In this document: one piece after another, positions 8,799-15,856 of the stretch
Numbering within the stretch: the first letter of the stretch is position 1
Layout of the letters: each line of letters begins with the position of its first letter
Source: Candidatus Thiosymbion sp.
GTDB taxonomy: Bacteria > Pseudomonadota > Gammaproteobacteria > Chromatiales > Chromatiaceae
Reading direction: 5' to 3'
Assembly (NCBI GenBank): GCA_018435665.1
Contig: JAHDND010000066.1
Coordinates: 1 to 47,642 of the forward strand
DNA: 47,642 nucleotides
Made by a program: the position numbers and the translations under genes
Notes under the pieces: generated by a model
Seen by the model: only the letters and a program-made list of their open reading frames with translations
What the model was told of the DNA's origin: nothing
Databases searched by the model: none

Positions 8799-8952
8799 GC
8801 GGCCCCTTCGGCCTCTCCGTGGAACGCGACCGCGGCTTCCTCGCGACGAAGACCTTGAGCGCCTACGCCCGCGAAGCCCACCAAGCCGGCCGCATCATCG
8901 CCTGATTCTCCTTCCCCCCCACCAAACCCCGAGCCACCCTCGGGGTTTTTCA
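8795..8952 (+). pseudogene. Duplicated 3' fragment of DUF2958 gene plus terminator
   Basis: Repeats 1106-1265 almost exactly: the last about 37 codons of DUF2958 copy 1, its stop codon and its terminator, but no start codon or 5' two thirds. It abuts an octamer array on its left, which looks like the recombination breakpoint. Confidence 0.88.
8924..8950 (+). terminator. Duplicated rho-independent terminator
   Basis: AAACCCCGAG with CTCGGGGTTT around a short loop, followed by TTTTT. Third copy of the terminator at 1235-1263, with a shortened loop. Confidence 0.85.
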
Positions 8953-9028
8953 TCCTTTTGGGTACATCTTCTGCCGAATTTTCCTCTCGGGAGCGGCGGG
9001 TTACGCTGCGACAACTCGCCCTACGGAT

Positions 9029-9481
9029 CTATGCTGTTACCGTTTTCGATTCACGGGCAGAAAATGCTGCAAACAAAGCAAGGGCATTTATACCGAGGAA
9101 TACGGCCAACCAGATGCTGAAACCATCTTCAATAAGATCTTGAATTTCTATAATAATGCCGCATATAGCGGCAACCACAACTATCGCAAATGCCCAATGT
9201 TTCCCAGAAAACAAACCGATGCTTGCGACAATTTGCAGCACTGCCGTCGCCAGTATGAATAGCCCTATCACACGCATACCCATACTTATGGAAGATGCTG
9301 AGCTCTGCATTCTTCCGGCCGAAGCCGAATCACCCGCGAAACTCGCGAGACCAGAAAAAGCTGAGCCGGCTCCATCAGCCATTGTTGCCTTGGTGAACTG
9401 GGCGTAGCCGGAACCAAAATTAATCAAGGCGTAGATAATAAGCAGAACGCCGACCGTAACCGTTAAAGCACTTTTCTTCAT
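9029..9481 (-). CDS. Small integral membrane protein, unknown function
   Basis: 150 residues with about four hydrophobic segments: MKKSALTVTVGVLLIIYALI at the N-terminus, then VIGLFILATAVLQIVASI, FAIVVVAAICGIIIE and IWLAVFLGINALALFAAF. A Ser/Gly/Ala-rich loop (GAGSAFSGLASFAGDSAS) separates the first two. No family recognised. It lies alone between a DUF2958-tail copy and the second 145-bp repeat, so it behaves as a one-gene module. The GTTAACATG context at the start gives no strong ribosome site. Confidence 0.7.
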   Translation of the reverse strand: MKKSALTVTVGVLLIIYALINFGSGYAQFTKATMADGAGSAFSGLASFAGDSASAGRMQSSASSISMGMRVIGLFILATAVLQIVASIGLFSGKHWAFAIVVVAAICGIIIEIQDLIEDGFSIWLAVFLGINALALFAAFSARESKTVTA

Positions 9482-9508
9482 GTTAACCCCTTATCCCCGT
9501 GATAATGG

Positions 9509-9544
9509 CGTTACGCAATGACCGGGGAACCTCATTGCCTAACG
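9509..9544. repeat. Inverted repeat upstream of membrane protein gene
   Basis: CGTTACGCAATGA (9509-9521) and TCATTGCCTAACG (9532-9544) are complementary with one mismatch around a 10-base spacer. It sits about 30 bp upstream of the minus-strand start at 9481, so it may be an operator or a leader hairpin. The order of its core-like ends is opposite to that of an attC site. Confidence 0.6.
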
Positions 9545-9787
9545 TGCAGCCTAAATCGCCGCGCGCCCCTTATGAGCTAGCTTGTCACGGGCCACAAGGT
9601 TACTAGACCGGATTCCTTCGAGGATCCAGGCTGCCGCCCTAACTGTCATGAGGGGGCGCGCCACACCCCGGAAGATGAAAGTCTCAGCCGTGACTTTCAC
9701 GCTAACCATACTGACTACCCTCGCCCTGCCGCTAGAACAGGTGCCCATTAGCAGAACCAAGAAAACCACTCGGCTACCAAAAAGCCG
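9545..9787. other. Non-coding stretch
   Basis: No supported gene. Contains a seven-base inverted pair GCAGCCT (9547-9553) and AGGCTGC (about 9628-9634) flanking GC-rich sequence. Otherwise nothing recognised. Confidence 0.4.
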
Positions 9788-9932
9788 AACCCCACCTGCC
9801 TTCCCCTTCAGGCGAGCGGCGGTACACCCTCCCCTCCTCCAGAGCGGAGAGGAGAGCAGCAATTCAATCACTATTAATAGAGAAACTCCCCACGTCAAGC
9901 ACCCTCGCCCCCCGCCACTTGACCCCCGTCAA
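9788..9932. repeat. 145-bp repeat, copy 2
   Basis: Second copy of the segment at 8598-8742, same orientation, same length. Immediately followed by an octamer array, as copy 1 is, so the unit that duplicated was probably repeat plus octamer array. Confidence 0.9.
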
Positions 9933-9964
9933 CACATCGCGAAAATCACGCCCATCGCAAACAC

Positions 9965-10004
9965 AGAAATACGGAAGTGAAGAAATACAGAAGCAAGGAA
10001 AGCA
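9965..10004 (+). repeat. Octamer array, locus 2
   Basis: Units AGAAATAC, GGAAGTGA, AGAAATAC, AGAAGCAA, GGAAAGCA in tandem. Lies between the 145-bp repeat and the end of the lipoprotein gene. Confidence 0.7.
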
Positions 10005-10030
10005 ACACAGCAACAACCCCTCGCCCCCAC

Positions 10031-10492
10031 CTAAATCTGCACCGATGTGTGATACGACGTTAACGACGGAATCGGGATGGCACCGTGCACACCCGGAAAG
10101 CTACCCGCCGGCGGGGTGAGATTGAGTTTCCAGGTGCCGTTTTCTTTTAACAGCCGCATGGATTTGATGTCTTTGCCTTCCAGGTAGGTGATCGCGGCGA
10201 CCTGCTTATCCGTGATCTCGCGCAGAACCTGCAGGTTGGCTTTCTCGCCAACACAGCTTTGCTCAAAGATCACATCAACGGGCAGGGTCTTGGCGATCTG
10301 TTGCACCGGCAAGATCAGGTGCACCACGATGGGCTTGGAGGCTGCCGTGACATATTCGAGCATCACCGTGGCATCGCGCGTCCGGCACAGGGCGTTGTTC
10401 ATCGCCATGAAGACTTCCGTCGGGGTCTGGTCGATACTCGGACTGCATCCGGACATCAAGAGGGCCATGCCGACCAGGGGGAGTGTCTGCAT
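10031..10492 (-). CDS. Lipoprotein, unknown function
   Basis: 153 residues. MQTLPLVGMALLMSGCSPS is a short lipoprotein signal with lipobox LMSGC at residues 12-16. The body has the general look of small periplasmic lipoproteins of the DUF4878/NTF2-like sort (early TPTEVFMAMNNALC helix, late MRLLKENGTWKLNL strand pair), but this is resemblance only. Unlike the accessory genes before it, its base composition is close to the backbone. Flanked on both sides by octamer arrays (9965 and 10596), so it is another one-gene module. Confidence 0.7.
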   Translation of the reverse strand: MQTLPLVGMALLMSGCSPSIDQTPTEVFMAMNNALCRTRDATVMLEYVTAASKPIVVHLILPVQQIAKTLPVDVIFEQSCVGEKANLQVLREITDKQVAAITYLEGKDIKSMRLLKENGTWKLNLTPPAGSFPGVHGAIPIPSLTSYHTSVQI

Positions 10493-10595
10493 TGGGATGG
10501 GAGTCTCTGCGGGGCGTGTGGCACCGGATGATACCCCAACCCGGCTGACTGATTGAGATGATCGCCATCGGGCCAGAACCCACCGGATCGCTTAC

Positions 10596-10668
10596 AGAAG
10601 CACGGAAATACAGAAATACAGATATACAGAAAAAGGAATCACAGAAGAAAGGAAAACAGGAAACACAG
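10596..10668 (+). repeat. Octamer array, locus 3
   Basis: Best early units are AGAAGCAC, GGAAATAC, AGAAATAC, AGATATAC, decaying to AGAAAAAG and AGAAGAAA, then GGAAACAC. Lies between the lipoprotein gene and the small Lys/Ala-rich gene. Confidence 0.75.
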
Positions 10669-10828
10669 AACCTCGCACCTCCCCACGGCCACGCCAACAA
10701 GGCATGTGCGCAGAGTCCGCAATAGAGGATACTGCGCCCGGGGAGGTACGCGGCCGACGTTCCGACGTCGAACACCCGTAAGACCGATCCCCATCAACAA
10801 CACATAACCACCAAAGGAGAAGAACCGA

Positions 10829-10999
10829 ATGGCAACTGCAAAGAAACCCAAGAAGCCGACCGCAGCCCCCGTGGCCGAGCAGGCCCCCGCTGCCGCGCCT
10901 GCCGCGCCGGCACCTGCATCCGCCACGCCAGCGCCCAAGAAGGCGAAACAGGAACAAAAGGAACAGAAGGAACAGAAGGCAAAGAAAGCCAAGGGCTAA
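10829..10999 (+). CDS. Small Lys/Ala/Pro-rich protein
   Basis: 56 residues, start MATAKKPKKPTAA preceded by AAAGGAGAAGAACCG, an excellent ribosome binding site. The sequence is low complexity: basic ends (KKPKKP and KAKKAKG), an Ala/Pro middle and a KQEQKEQKEQKAKK tail. This resembles the C-terminal tails of bacterial histone H1-like proteins, so nucleic acid binding is possible, but a family cannot be claimed. Bounded by octamer arrays at 10596 and 11131. Transcription probably ends at the terminator at 11216. Confidence 0.6.
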   Translation: MATAKKPKKPTAAPVAEQAPAAAPAAPAPASATPAPKKAKQEQKEQKEQKAKKAKG

Positions 11000-11130
11000 C
11001 TGCGCCATCGGGGAGGCGGCACGCCGCCCCTCGCTCTGCCTCTCCCGCCCGACGGCGCCACCGCCGCATCGTCTCCTTATTCTCAAACCCTCCGCATCAC
11101 CCTCATTGTTTTCTGTACTACCGTACATAC

Positions 11131-11192
11131 AGAAGTACGAAAATCAAGAAGCACAGAAATACAGAAACACGGAAGCAAGGAAGTACAGAACC
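11131..11192 (+). repeat. Octamer array, locus 4
   Basis: Units AGAAGTAC, AGAAGCAC, AGAAATAC, AGAAACAC, GGAAGCAA, GGAAGTAC in a run broken once near 11139-11146. Lies just before the terminator shared by the small basic gene and the sulfur globule-like gene. Confidence 0.75.
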
Positions 11193-11215
11193 CCTTGCTC
11201 TACCCCCAAATGCAA

Positions 11216-11243
11216 AAACCCCGAGCATCTCTGCCCGGGGTTT
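11216..11243. terminator. Bidirectional terminator
   Basis: AAACCCCG and CGGGGTTT separated by twelve bases, with A-run on the left and T-run on the right. Serves the plus-strand gene at 10829-10999 and, read on the other strand, the minus-strand gene at 11343-11711. Confidence 0.8.
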
Positions 11244-11342
11244 CTTTTTCGCGAAAAGGTGGTGCCGAAGACGGGAGCTTGCTACCGCGATACAGCCTTG
11301 CTGCTTAGTTCACTGCCAGCCACCGGCACCGGTTCGGTCAAG

Positions 11343-11711
11343 TTACTTGGTCGAGGCGACAGGAGCAGCCGGAGCGACAGGAGGCGCGGGCGGGGCATAG
11401 GGCACACCGTACGGGGTGCCGTAGGGGGCATAGCCGTAGGGGGCATAGCCGTAGGGAGCACCGTAGCCATAGGGGCCATAGCCACCGTAATAGTTGTCGT
11501 AGTAGCGGTTGTAGCCACGTCCATGGCCACGGCCACCACCGGACATGTCCATGTTGAAGTCGCCATATCCATCTCCGAACATGTCGCTCATCCAGTTGTT
11601 GGAGTTATCACCCCAACCGTTGTTGCCCCACGGGCCACCCCAGAAGGCGGAAGCGGAGGCGGAGACACCCAACAGGGCGATGATCGCGGCAGCGGTAGCA
11701 AGCTTTTTCAT
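11343..11711 (-). CDS. Sulfur globule family protein
   Basis: 122 residues: signal peptide [22 protein letters not shown], then [34 protein letters not shown], and a Tyr/Gly/Pro-rich repeat region ([20 protein letters not shown]). This order, WG-rich start, GDGYGDFNM block and GY-rich tail, is what I know from sulfur globule family proteins that form the envelope of intracellular sulfur globules in purple and colourless sulfur bacteria. It would be exported to the periplasmic or intracytoplasmic sulfur globule compartment. No other sulfur oxidation gene is present, so it may supplement chromosomal envelope genes. A generic Gly/Tyr-rich secreted protein is the alternative. Ribosome site AGAGAATCACAAATG is modest. 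Confidence 0.78.
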   Translation of the reverse strand: MKKLATAAAIIALLGVSASASAFWGGPWGNNGWGDNSNNWMSDMFGDGYGDFNMDMSGGGRGHGRGYNRYYDNYYGGYGPYGYGAPYGYAPYGYAPYGTPYGVPYAPPAPPVAPAAPVASTK

Positions 11712-11960
11712 TTGTGATTCTCTGTAGACGTTTCTGGGTTCTGCAAGCGGCGGCGTCTTGGTGCGCCGTCCATGAGTAGTAGAATATTAGTAAATTCTAA
11801 TGTACGCAACTTTATTTTCGCTGGCCTCACAGCCCCCCGCAAAACCCGCTTGGGTTCCTCTCCACCCATCTCCCCCTCCAAATCCCTAACCCCTCAGTCC
11901 CTCTCTACCCAACCCCCAAAACCCCTCAACCCCGCCACCTCCCGCCCACTCCCCCTCCAG

Positions 11961-12079
11961 AACTCGGGAGGTCACAACCGTCCAAAACTCGGGAGGTCGG
12001 GCATACAGAATCCGAGAGGTCACTCCCCTCCCCCACCATACAGAATTCGAGAGGTCGACCATCCAACCCGCGGGAGGTC
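11961..12079 (+). repeat. Five-copy direct repeat array (core SGRGAGGTC)
   Basis: Repeats AACTCGGGAGGTC (11961, 11986), AATCCGAGAGGTC (12009), AATTCGAGAGGTC (12044) and ACCCGCGGGAGGTC (12066-12079). Spacings between core ends are about 25, 23, 35 and 23 bp, near multiples of a helical turn. Several copies are preceded by a CAGAA or CAAAA trinucleotide context. A sixth copy, CCGCGGGAGGTCAC, lies alone near 47368-47381. Looks like a protein binding array. Confidence 0.75.
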
Positions 12080-12212
12080 ACCCTCGCCCACTCTCCAACT
12101 TCAACCCAACCTCAACCGCAGCAAGTCACCCACCGACACCTCATCGACCTTTCGCCGATCACAGAACACCGTAGAACGGGAAGCGCCACGACGTTACTGA
12201 ACCACGCTTTGG

Positions 12213-12254
12213 CGTAATCACGGAAATACAGAATTCCGTATTTCCGTGATTACG
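12213..12254. repeat. Perfect 17-bp inverted repeat with octamer sequence
   Basis: CGTAATCACGGAAATAC (12213-12229) and its exact complement (12238-12254) flank an 8-base loop. The arm contains the octamer GGAAATAC found in the dispersed arrays. It sits upstream of the zinc-ribbon/nuclease gene and has no T-run, so it is more likely a binding site or cruciform than a terminator. Confidence 0.8.
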
Positions 12255-12493
12255 TATCAAAGCCCGCGATACTACACATGCCAAGCACGCCCGTTTTCCC
12301 ATCATGGGCTTACACCCTCCCCCCCGTACACGGGGGCATGGTGTAGTCCTGCATCTCCGGCTTCTCTCCTGCCGGCATCACTCCGTACACACCGACGTCG
12401 AAGGATCGCACCACATCGACCATCATCTCTTCCGCGCGGATGGCTTGCCAACTTCAAGGGGTATGGTATGACAGAGGCACGAAGCCCCCGACC

Positions 12494-13588
12494 ATGCCCA
12501 ACCAAAACCAGACTGTCGCAAGCACAAACACCAAGGGTCTCACCCGTTCGTACCGAGCCCCCCACCACCAAGTCAAACCGACCATCGCCTGCCCGTACTG
12601 CGAGGACGTGAAGATCGTGAAGGACGGCTCTCGTGCCACGAAGCACGGGACGGTACAACTCTACCGCTGCCACTTCTGCGACCGCCGGTTCACTCCTGGC
12701 ACCACCCAACATCGCACCTACCCGATGCGCGTCATCGTGGAGACCCTCTCGCGCTACAATCGGCTGCAATCTCTCACCGCTACCCTCGAAGGCGTGCGCA
12801 AAAAGTTCGGCGTGCGGGTACCGACGTCGACCGCCCGCTCTTGGCTTCAGGAGTTTTCCGGCTACCTTCCCTTCCTCCGCTTGCGCGAGTCGGCGCGTCA
12901 TCACTCCATTCCCGCGCACCAGGCGATCTTCGAGCATCGCCTCTTTCACGGTCAGGTCTACGACTTCAAGTACCACCGCACCAAGACAGATCTCTTGCTC
13001 ACCACCCACCGCAGCAACGAACCCCTCGCCCCGCTGCGCACCTACCTCGACTCCATTCCGCAGGCCTGCCCGCATGAACTCTTCCTTAAGGAGACTCCGC
13101 GGGCCTCGCAAGCGAAGGGGGTCTTTCAAGTCGGGGACGTTCGTATCACCAAGCGGCAGGACAATGCGGCGGTCGAGAGCGCGCGCTTCGTGCTCCAGAC
13201 CGTGACCAAGAACAAACTCCGTCACGAGACCTTGCAGGAATTCATGCTGGTGAACGACTCGGCCACCGTCGCCGTCGAAGTCCCCATCGTCCTTACCCAC
13301 GCAGACGTCCACCACTATCGCACCGTCCTCGGGTTCGATGTTCCCCTGCCCCTCGGGGCCGATGATGTGTACACGGGTCATATCGACCTTGTGCAGATCC
13401 GTAACGGCCAGGTGCATATCCTCGACTACAAACCCGATGCGACCCGCGTGAAGCCGATCGAGCAACTCATGATCTACGCGCTTGCCCTCGCGCGCCGTAG
13501 TCATCTCTTGCTCTACCACTTCCGATGCGCTTGGTTCGACGACCGCGACTACTTCGAGTTTTACCCCTTCCATGTGGTGCGGCGTTAA
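12494..13588 (+). CDS. Zinc-ribbon / PD-(D/E)XK nuclease fusion protein
   Basis: 364 residues from ATG 12494 (an ATG at 12440 adds 18 residues). The N-terminus has a zinc ribbon, CPYC then CHFC 23 residues later, of the kind found in IS1/InsA-like transposases, followed by a helical HTH-like region (TYPMRVIVETLSRY...STARSWLQEFS). The C-terminal half shows PD-(D/E)XK signs: AVEVPIV (acidic motif I), GHIDLVQI, LDYKP (D-x-K) and EQLMIYALAL (RecB-type QxxxY). All nuclease residues look intact. It stands upstream of the partition operon. Possible roles are plasmid replication/repair, incoming DNA degradation, or a transposase derivative. The combination is clear; its function is not. Confidence 0.75.
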   Translation: MPNQNQTVASTNTKGLTRSYRAPHHQVKPTIACPYCEDVKIVKDGSRATKHGTVQLYRCHFCDRRFTPGTTQHRTYPMRVIVETLSRYNRLQSLTATLEGVRKKFGVRVPTSTARSWLQEFSGYLPFLRLRESARHHSIPAHQAIFEHRLFHGQVYDFKYHRTKTDLLLTTHRSNEPLAPLRTYLDSIPQACPHELFLKETPRASQAKGVFQVGDVRITKRQDNAAVESARFVLQTVTKNKLRHETLQEFMLVNDSATVAVEVPIVLTHADVHHYRTVLGFDVPLPLGADDVYTGHIDLVQIRNGQVHILDYKPDATRVKPIEQLMIYALALARRSHLLLYHFRCAWFDDRDYFEFYPFHVVRR

Positions 13589-13610
13589 CTTCCGGCCCAC
13601 GGCTTGAAGG

Positions 13611-13740
13611 TTCCGAACCGTTCTGAACAACCTTCTTCGGCTCGTTCCGCACGGACGAGGGTAATGGATCGCGGCCGGTTCGGAACCGTTCCGAACGGCA
13701 GCGTCCCCATCGTCTGGCCGGCCGTTCCGAACCGTTCCGA
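13611..13740. promoter_or_regulatory. Candidate partition centromere/operator (TTCSGAA pairs)
   Basis: Between the nuclease gene and the partition operon lie five TTC(C/G)GAA palindromes plus one TTCTGAA: 13611, 13621 (T variant), 13679, 13689, 13724 and 13734. They come in pairs exactly 10 bp apart, one helical turn, which fits a dimeric ribbon-helix-helix protein bound side by side. Location just upstream of parA and a ribbon-helix-helix gene is the classic place for the centromere of type Ib partition systems. The same paired motif fills part of the gene at 16056-17207. Confidence 0.6.
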
Positions 13741-13868
13741 AGCAGGATAAGGGTCGCAACCCCTCATTTGCATTTTTACGGAAATACGCGTATATGGTTT
13801 TCCGTATCAACGCATTCACGCTTATACGACCTTGCGGCTTTACCTTTTTACGACGATACGGAAAGGCG

Positions 13869-14072
13869 ATGATGAGGCAAGAAACCGATATGGCTTCCTT
13901 CTTCGAGGAGCCCCAGGCTGATGTCCACGCGCTTCTCGCGTTCCTCAACGAGCGGGCCAAGCGACACGGTTGGGACAGCGAGCAGGTGTACCTGCACTTC
14001 GAGAGCGCAACCGCCACTCACAGGCGGTATGGTAGGCGCCTTGCCGTCAAGTATTTGGAGTCGCTGCTGTGA
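13869..14072 (+). CDS. Small protein upstream of parA, unknown function
   Basis: 67 residues if started at ATG 13869 (after GGAAAGGCG); ATG 13890 (MASFFEEPQ) is also possible. Sequence is charged and helical with HALLAFLNERAKRHGW and YLHFESATATHRRYG. No family is recognised. The stop codon overlaps the GTG start of parA (GTGA), so the two are coupled and it is probably part of the partition operon. It lies right after the candidate centromere, so an early position in the par transcript is expected. Confidence 0.65.
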   Translation: MMRQETDMASFFEEPQADVHALLAFLNERAKRHGWDSEQVYLHFESATATHRRYGRRLAVKYLESLL

Positions 14073-14725
14073 TCATTACGTTACAAAACCAGAAGGGGGG
14101 CGTCGGTAAGACCACGCTGTCGCTCCACCTCGCGCAGTATTTCACCGGCCTGGGCGGGCGCGTGCTCGTGGTCGATGCCGACCCTCAAGGTTCGGCCCGG
14201 GACTGGTTGCAGGCGAGGGTCGCGGAGGCACCGTTCAGCGTCGTCGGTCTCGACCGGCCGACTGTGCATCGCGACATCGAGAATCTGCTGCGCGGTTACG
14301 ACGTCGCGGTGATCGATGCCCCGCCGCGTGTGACGGACATCGCCCGCAGCGCCATCCTCGCCGCCGACCTGGTAATCATTCCCGTGCAGCCATCACCCCT
14401 CGACGTGTGGGCGGCCCAGGACACCGTACGCCTCGTCAATGACGCACTCGTGTTTAAGGAAACACTGAAAAGCGTGTTTGTGATAAATCGTGAAATCGTA
14501 CATACGGCGATCGGGCGCGACGTCGCCACGGCCCTCGGTGAGAGTCAGGTTCCCGTGCTCTCGTCCCATGTCTCCCAACGGGTCGCTTTTGCCGAGAGCC
14601 TCGCGAACGGTCAAACCGTCTTCGAGACCAAGAGTGATGTGAAGGCAATCGCGGAGATCGAGGTGCTGGGTGCGGAACTGCTTGAGCTGTTCGGCCGCTC
14701 TCGTTCGGAACCCTTCAGGAGGTAG
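14069..14725 (+). CDS. parA: ParA-family partition ATPase
   Basis: 218 residues, GTG start. Deviant Walker A KGGVGKTT at residues 9-16 with the signature lysine at position 9, Walker A' VLVVDADPQGSARDW and Walker B-like VAVIDAPPRV. Lacking an N-terminal DNA-binding extension, it matches the short ParA of type Ib systems, which segregate plasmids together with a small centromere-binding protein. That partner is the ribbon-helix-helix gene two bases downstream. ParA acts on the nucleoid as an ATP-dependent matrix for plasmid positioning. Regulation is presumably by the partner protein at the TTCSGAA sites upstream. Confidence 0.93.
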   Translation: MIITLQNQKGGVGKTTLSLHLAQYFTGLGGRVLVVDADPQGSARDWLQARVAEAPFSVVGLDRPTVHRDIENLLRGYDVAVIDAPPRVTDIARSAILAADLVIIPVQPSPLDVWAAQDTVRLVNDALVFKETLKSVFVINREIVHTAIGRDVATALGESQVPVLSSHVSQRVAFAESLANGQTVFETKSDVKAIAEIEVLGAELLELFGRSRSEPFRR

Positions 14726-14727
14726 GT

Positions 14728-14967
14728 ATGATCGGCAAGCGCGTCTCTATCGGTCTCAAGCCCGGCGCTCAAAAACGTGCGGATGATTGGGTGAGCGATT
14801 CCGCCACGGCGCCACCGGAGGAGGGCGTTCCGCCCGTTGTCATGAAGCGTCTCACGATCGACATTCCCGAAGACCTCCATCGCGCTCTCAAGGTGAAGGC
14901 CGCGACCGACGGGGTGAAGATGGCCGACCTGGTGCGCTCATGGATCACGGAGCGCTGTGAGATCTAA
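14728..14967 (+). CDS. Ribbon-helix-helix centromere-binding protein (ParB/ParG-like)
   Basis: 79 residues. A flexible basic N-terminus (MIGKRVSIGLKPGAQKRADDW) precedes a ribbon-helix-helix fold: strand VVMKRLTIDIPEDL then helices HRALKVKAATDG and MADLVRSWITERC. This is the layout of ParG-type proteins that bind the centromere and stimulate ParA ATPase. Start preceded by CAGGAGGTAGGT, a strong ribosome site, two bases after parA. The last four bases overlap the end of the convergent rep gene. Inferred binding target is the TTCSGAA pair motif. Confidence 0.82.
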   Translation: MIGKRVSIGLKPGAQKRADDWVSDSATAPPEEGVPPVVMKRLTIDIPEDLHRALKVKAATDGVKMADLVRSWITERCEI

Positions 14968-15674
14968 TCCAGGGATAGCGGGATCTGGGGTTGCTCCCTA
15001 AAAGAGAAGCGTAGCTTCGTCACCGTCCGCCCCGTGCGGATCGGCTCCCAGGTGATATCCAACCCTGCCTTGACGACCAACTCCCGTACTGCGGGATCGA
15101 TCACGCGCGCCTTGAGGTTGGAAAAGCGATCGTACTTCTGATCGAGCTCCAGGAGCAGTTTGAACTCATCGAGTCCCATCACGACCAGGCCGGTGTTCTT
15201 GTACTGCATGAGAAACTCGAAGATCCGGATCGCGTAACTCGACGTGACGCGGGCGATCTTCCGCAGCATGTAGCTCGTGAACTGCTTATGGAGCAGGCTG
15301 ATATAGGGTGCCACGTGTTGGGTGAAGGTCAGCTCGACATAGCCGTTACCTTGGTGATACTCGATTGACTGCACCCAGCGCATGCGGCCGTAACGCCGCC
15401 CCCGATCGTCATAGGTTTTAACGTCCCGTTCGAATAGCCGGTTCGCCGCATCCTGGAGCGCGGTATAGGCAGTAGAGCGATCGGAGATGCCGTAGGTTTC
15501 AGCGAATTCACCGACCGTCACCCGCATCGGTTTGATGTCGCCGTTACGATCCTTGGGGATGGGTGTGCGCGGGTCGAGTTGCGCGATGCACGCGAGGATG
15601 AGCCGTTGCTCGTTCACGGTGAGCGAGTAGCTGGCTCGAATAAGAACATTCGATTTGGTGACGGTGATGTCCAT
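14964..15674 (-). CDS. Replication initiator, Rep_3/RepB family
   Basis: 236 residues from ATG 15674, the start that gives the family N-terminus MDITVTKSNVLIRASYSLT; longer in-frame starts run back through the iterons. Rep_3 features: SLTVNEQRLILACIAQLDP, two winged-helix domains, the second near SSYAIRIFEFLMQYKN, FKLLLELDQKYDRFSNLKARVIDPAVREL, and a beta-rich end TKLRFSF. Rep_3 proteins bind iterons as monomers to open the origin and bind the operator as dimers to repress their own gene. Both site types are present upstream (15711-15733 and 15771-15856). It converges on the partition operon with a 4-bp overlap. Confidence 0.92.
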   Translation of the reverse strand: MDITVTKSNVLIRASYSLTVNEQRLILACIAQLDPRTPIPKDRNGDIKPMRVTVGEFAETYGISDRSTAYTALQDAANRLFERDVKTYDDRGRRYGRMRWVQSIEYHQGNGYVELTFTQHVAPYISLLHKQFTSYMLRKIARVTSSYAIRIFEFLMQYKNTGLVVMGLDEFKLLLELDQKYDRFSNLKARVIDPAVRELVVKAGLDITWEPIRTGRTVTKLRFSFREQPQIPLSLD

Positions 15675-15710
15675 GCCGAAGCCGATTCTAGCGGGATGTT
15701 GCCCCTCTCT

Positions 15711-15733
15711 GCTACAGGTTTTTTTCCTGTAGC
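15711..15733. promoter_or_regulatory. Rep operator: inverted half-iteron
   Basis: GCTACAGG, seven T, CCTGTAGC. The arm shares CTGTAGC with the iterons, and it sits between the iterons and the rep start. Inverted partial iterons ahead of rep are the known autoregulatory operators in this Rep family. Confidence 0.75.
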
Positions 15734-15770
15734 TGAAACCCTGTTGATAAGCCCTTTGCCTGGGGATAAT

Positions 15771-15856
15771 TCTTGGAATCCGTAGCAGATCGCTTGGAAT
15801 CCGTAGCACGAATGCTTGGGATCTGTAGCGGTTCGCTTGGAATCTGTAGCACGAGC
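15771..15856 (+). repeat. Rep iterons, four tandem copies
   Basis: Four copies of a 21-22-bp unit with core CTTGGAATCYGTAGC start at 15771, 15792, 15814 and 15835. The third has one changed base (CTTGGGATCTGTAGC). The 21-22 bp period keeps every copy on the same helix face. The fourth copy is repeated perfectly, in inverted orientation, at 28874-28895. Confidence 0.92.

Larger units (their letters stand above)
11712..12493. other. Large non-coding region with repeat array and inverted repeat
   Basis: About 780 bp without a convincing gene. It begins with an AT-rich patch (11775-11820), then very C-rich sequence, a five-copy GGGAGGTC-type direct repeat array (11961-12079) and a perfect 17-bp inverted repeat (12213-12254). 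This composition is typical of a plasmid control site such as a secondary origin or transfer origin, but which one cannot be said. Confidence 0.5.

Noticed and set aside
9509..9544. attC site ahead of the membrane protein gene
   Set aside because: The order of the cores is reversed (GTTACGC then GCCTAAC); listed only as an inverted repeat.
12302..14017. 571-codon minus-strand open frame
   Set aside because: It is a shadow of the nuclease and the small par-operon gene on the plus strand; those have domain motifs, while this frame has Arg/Val/Gly-rich composition without motifs.
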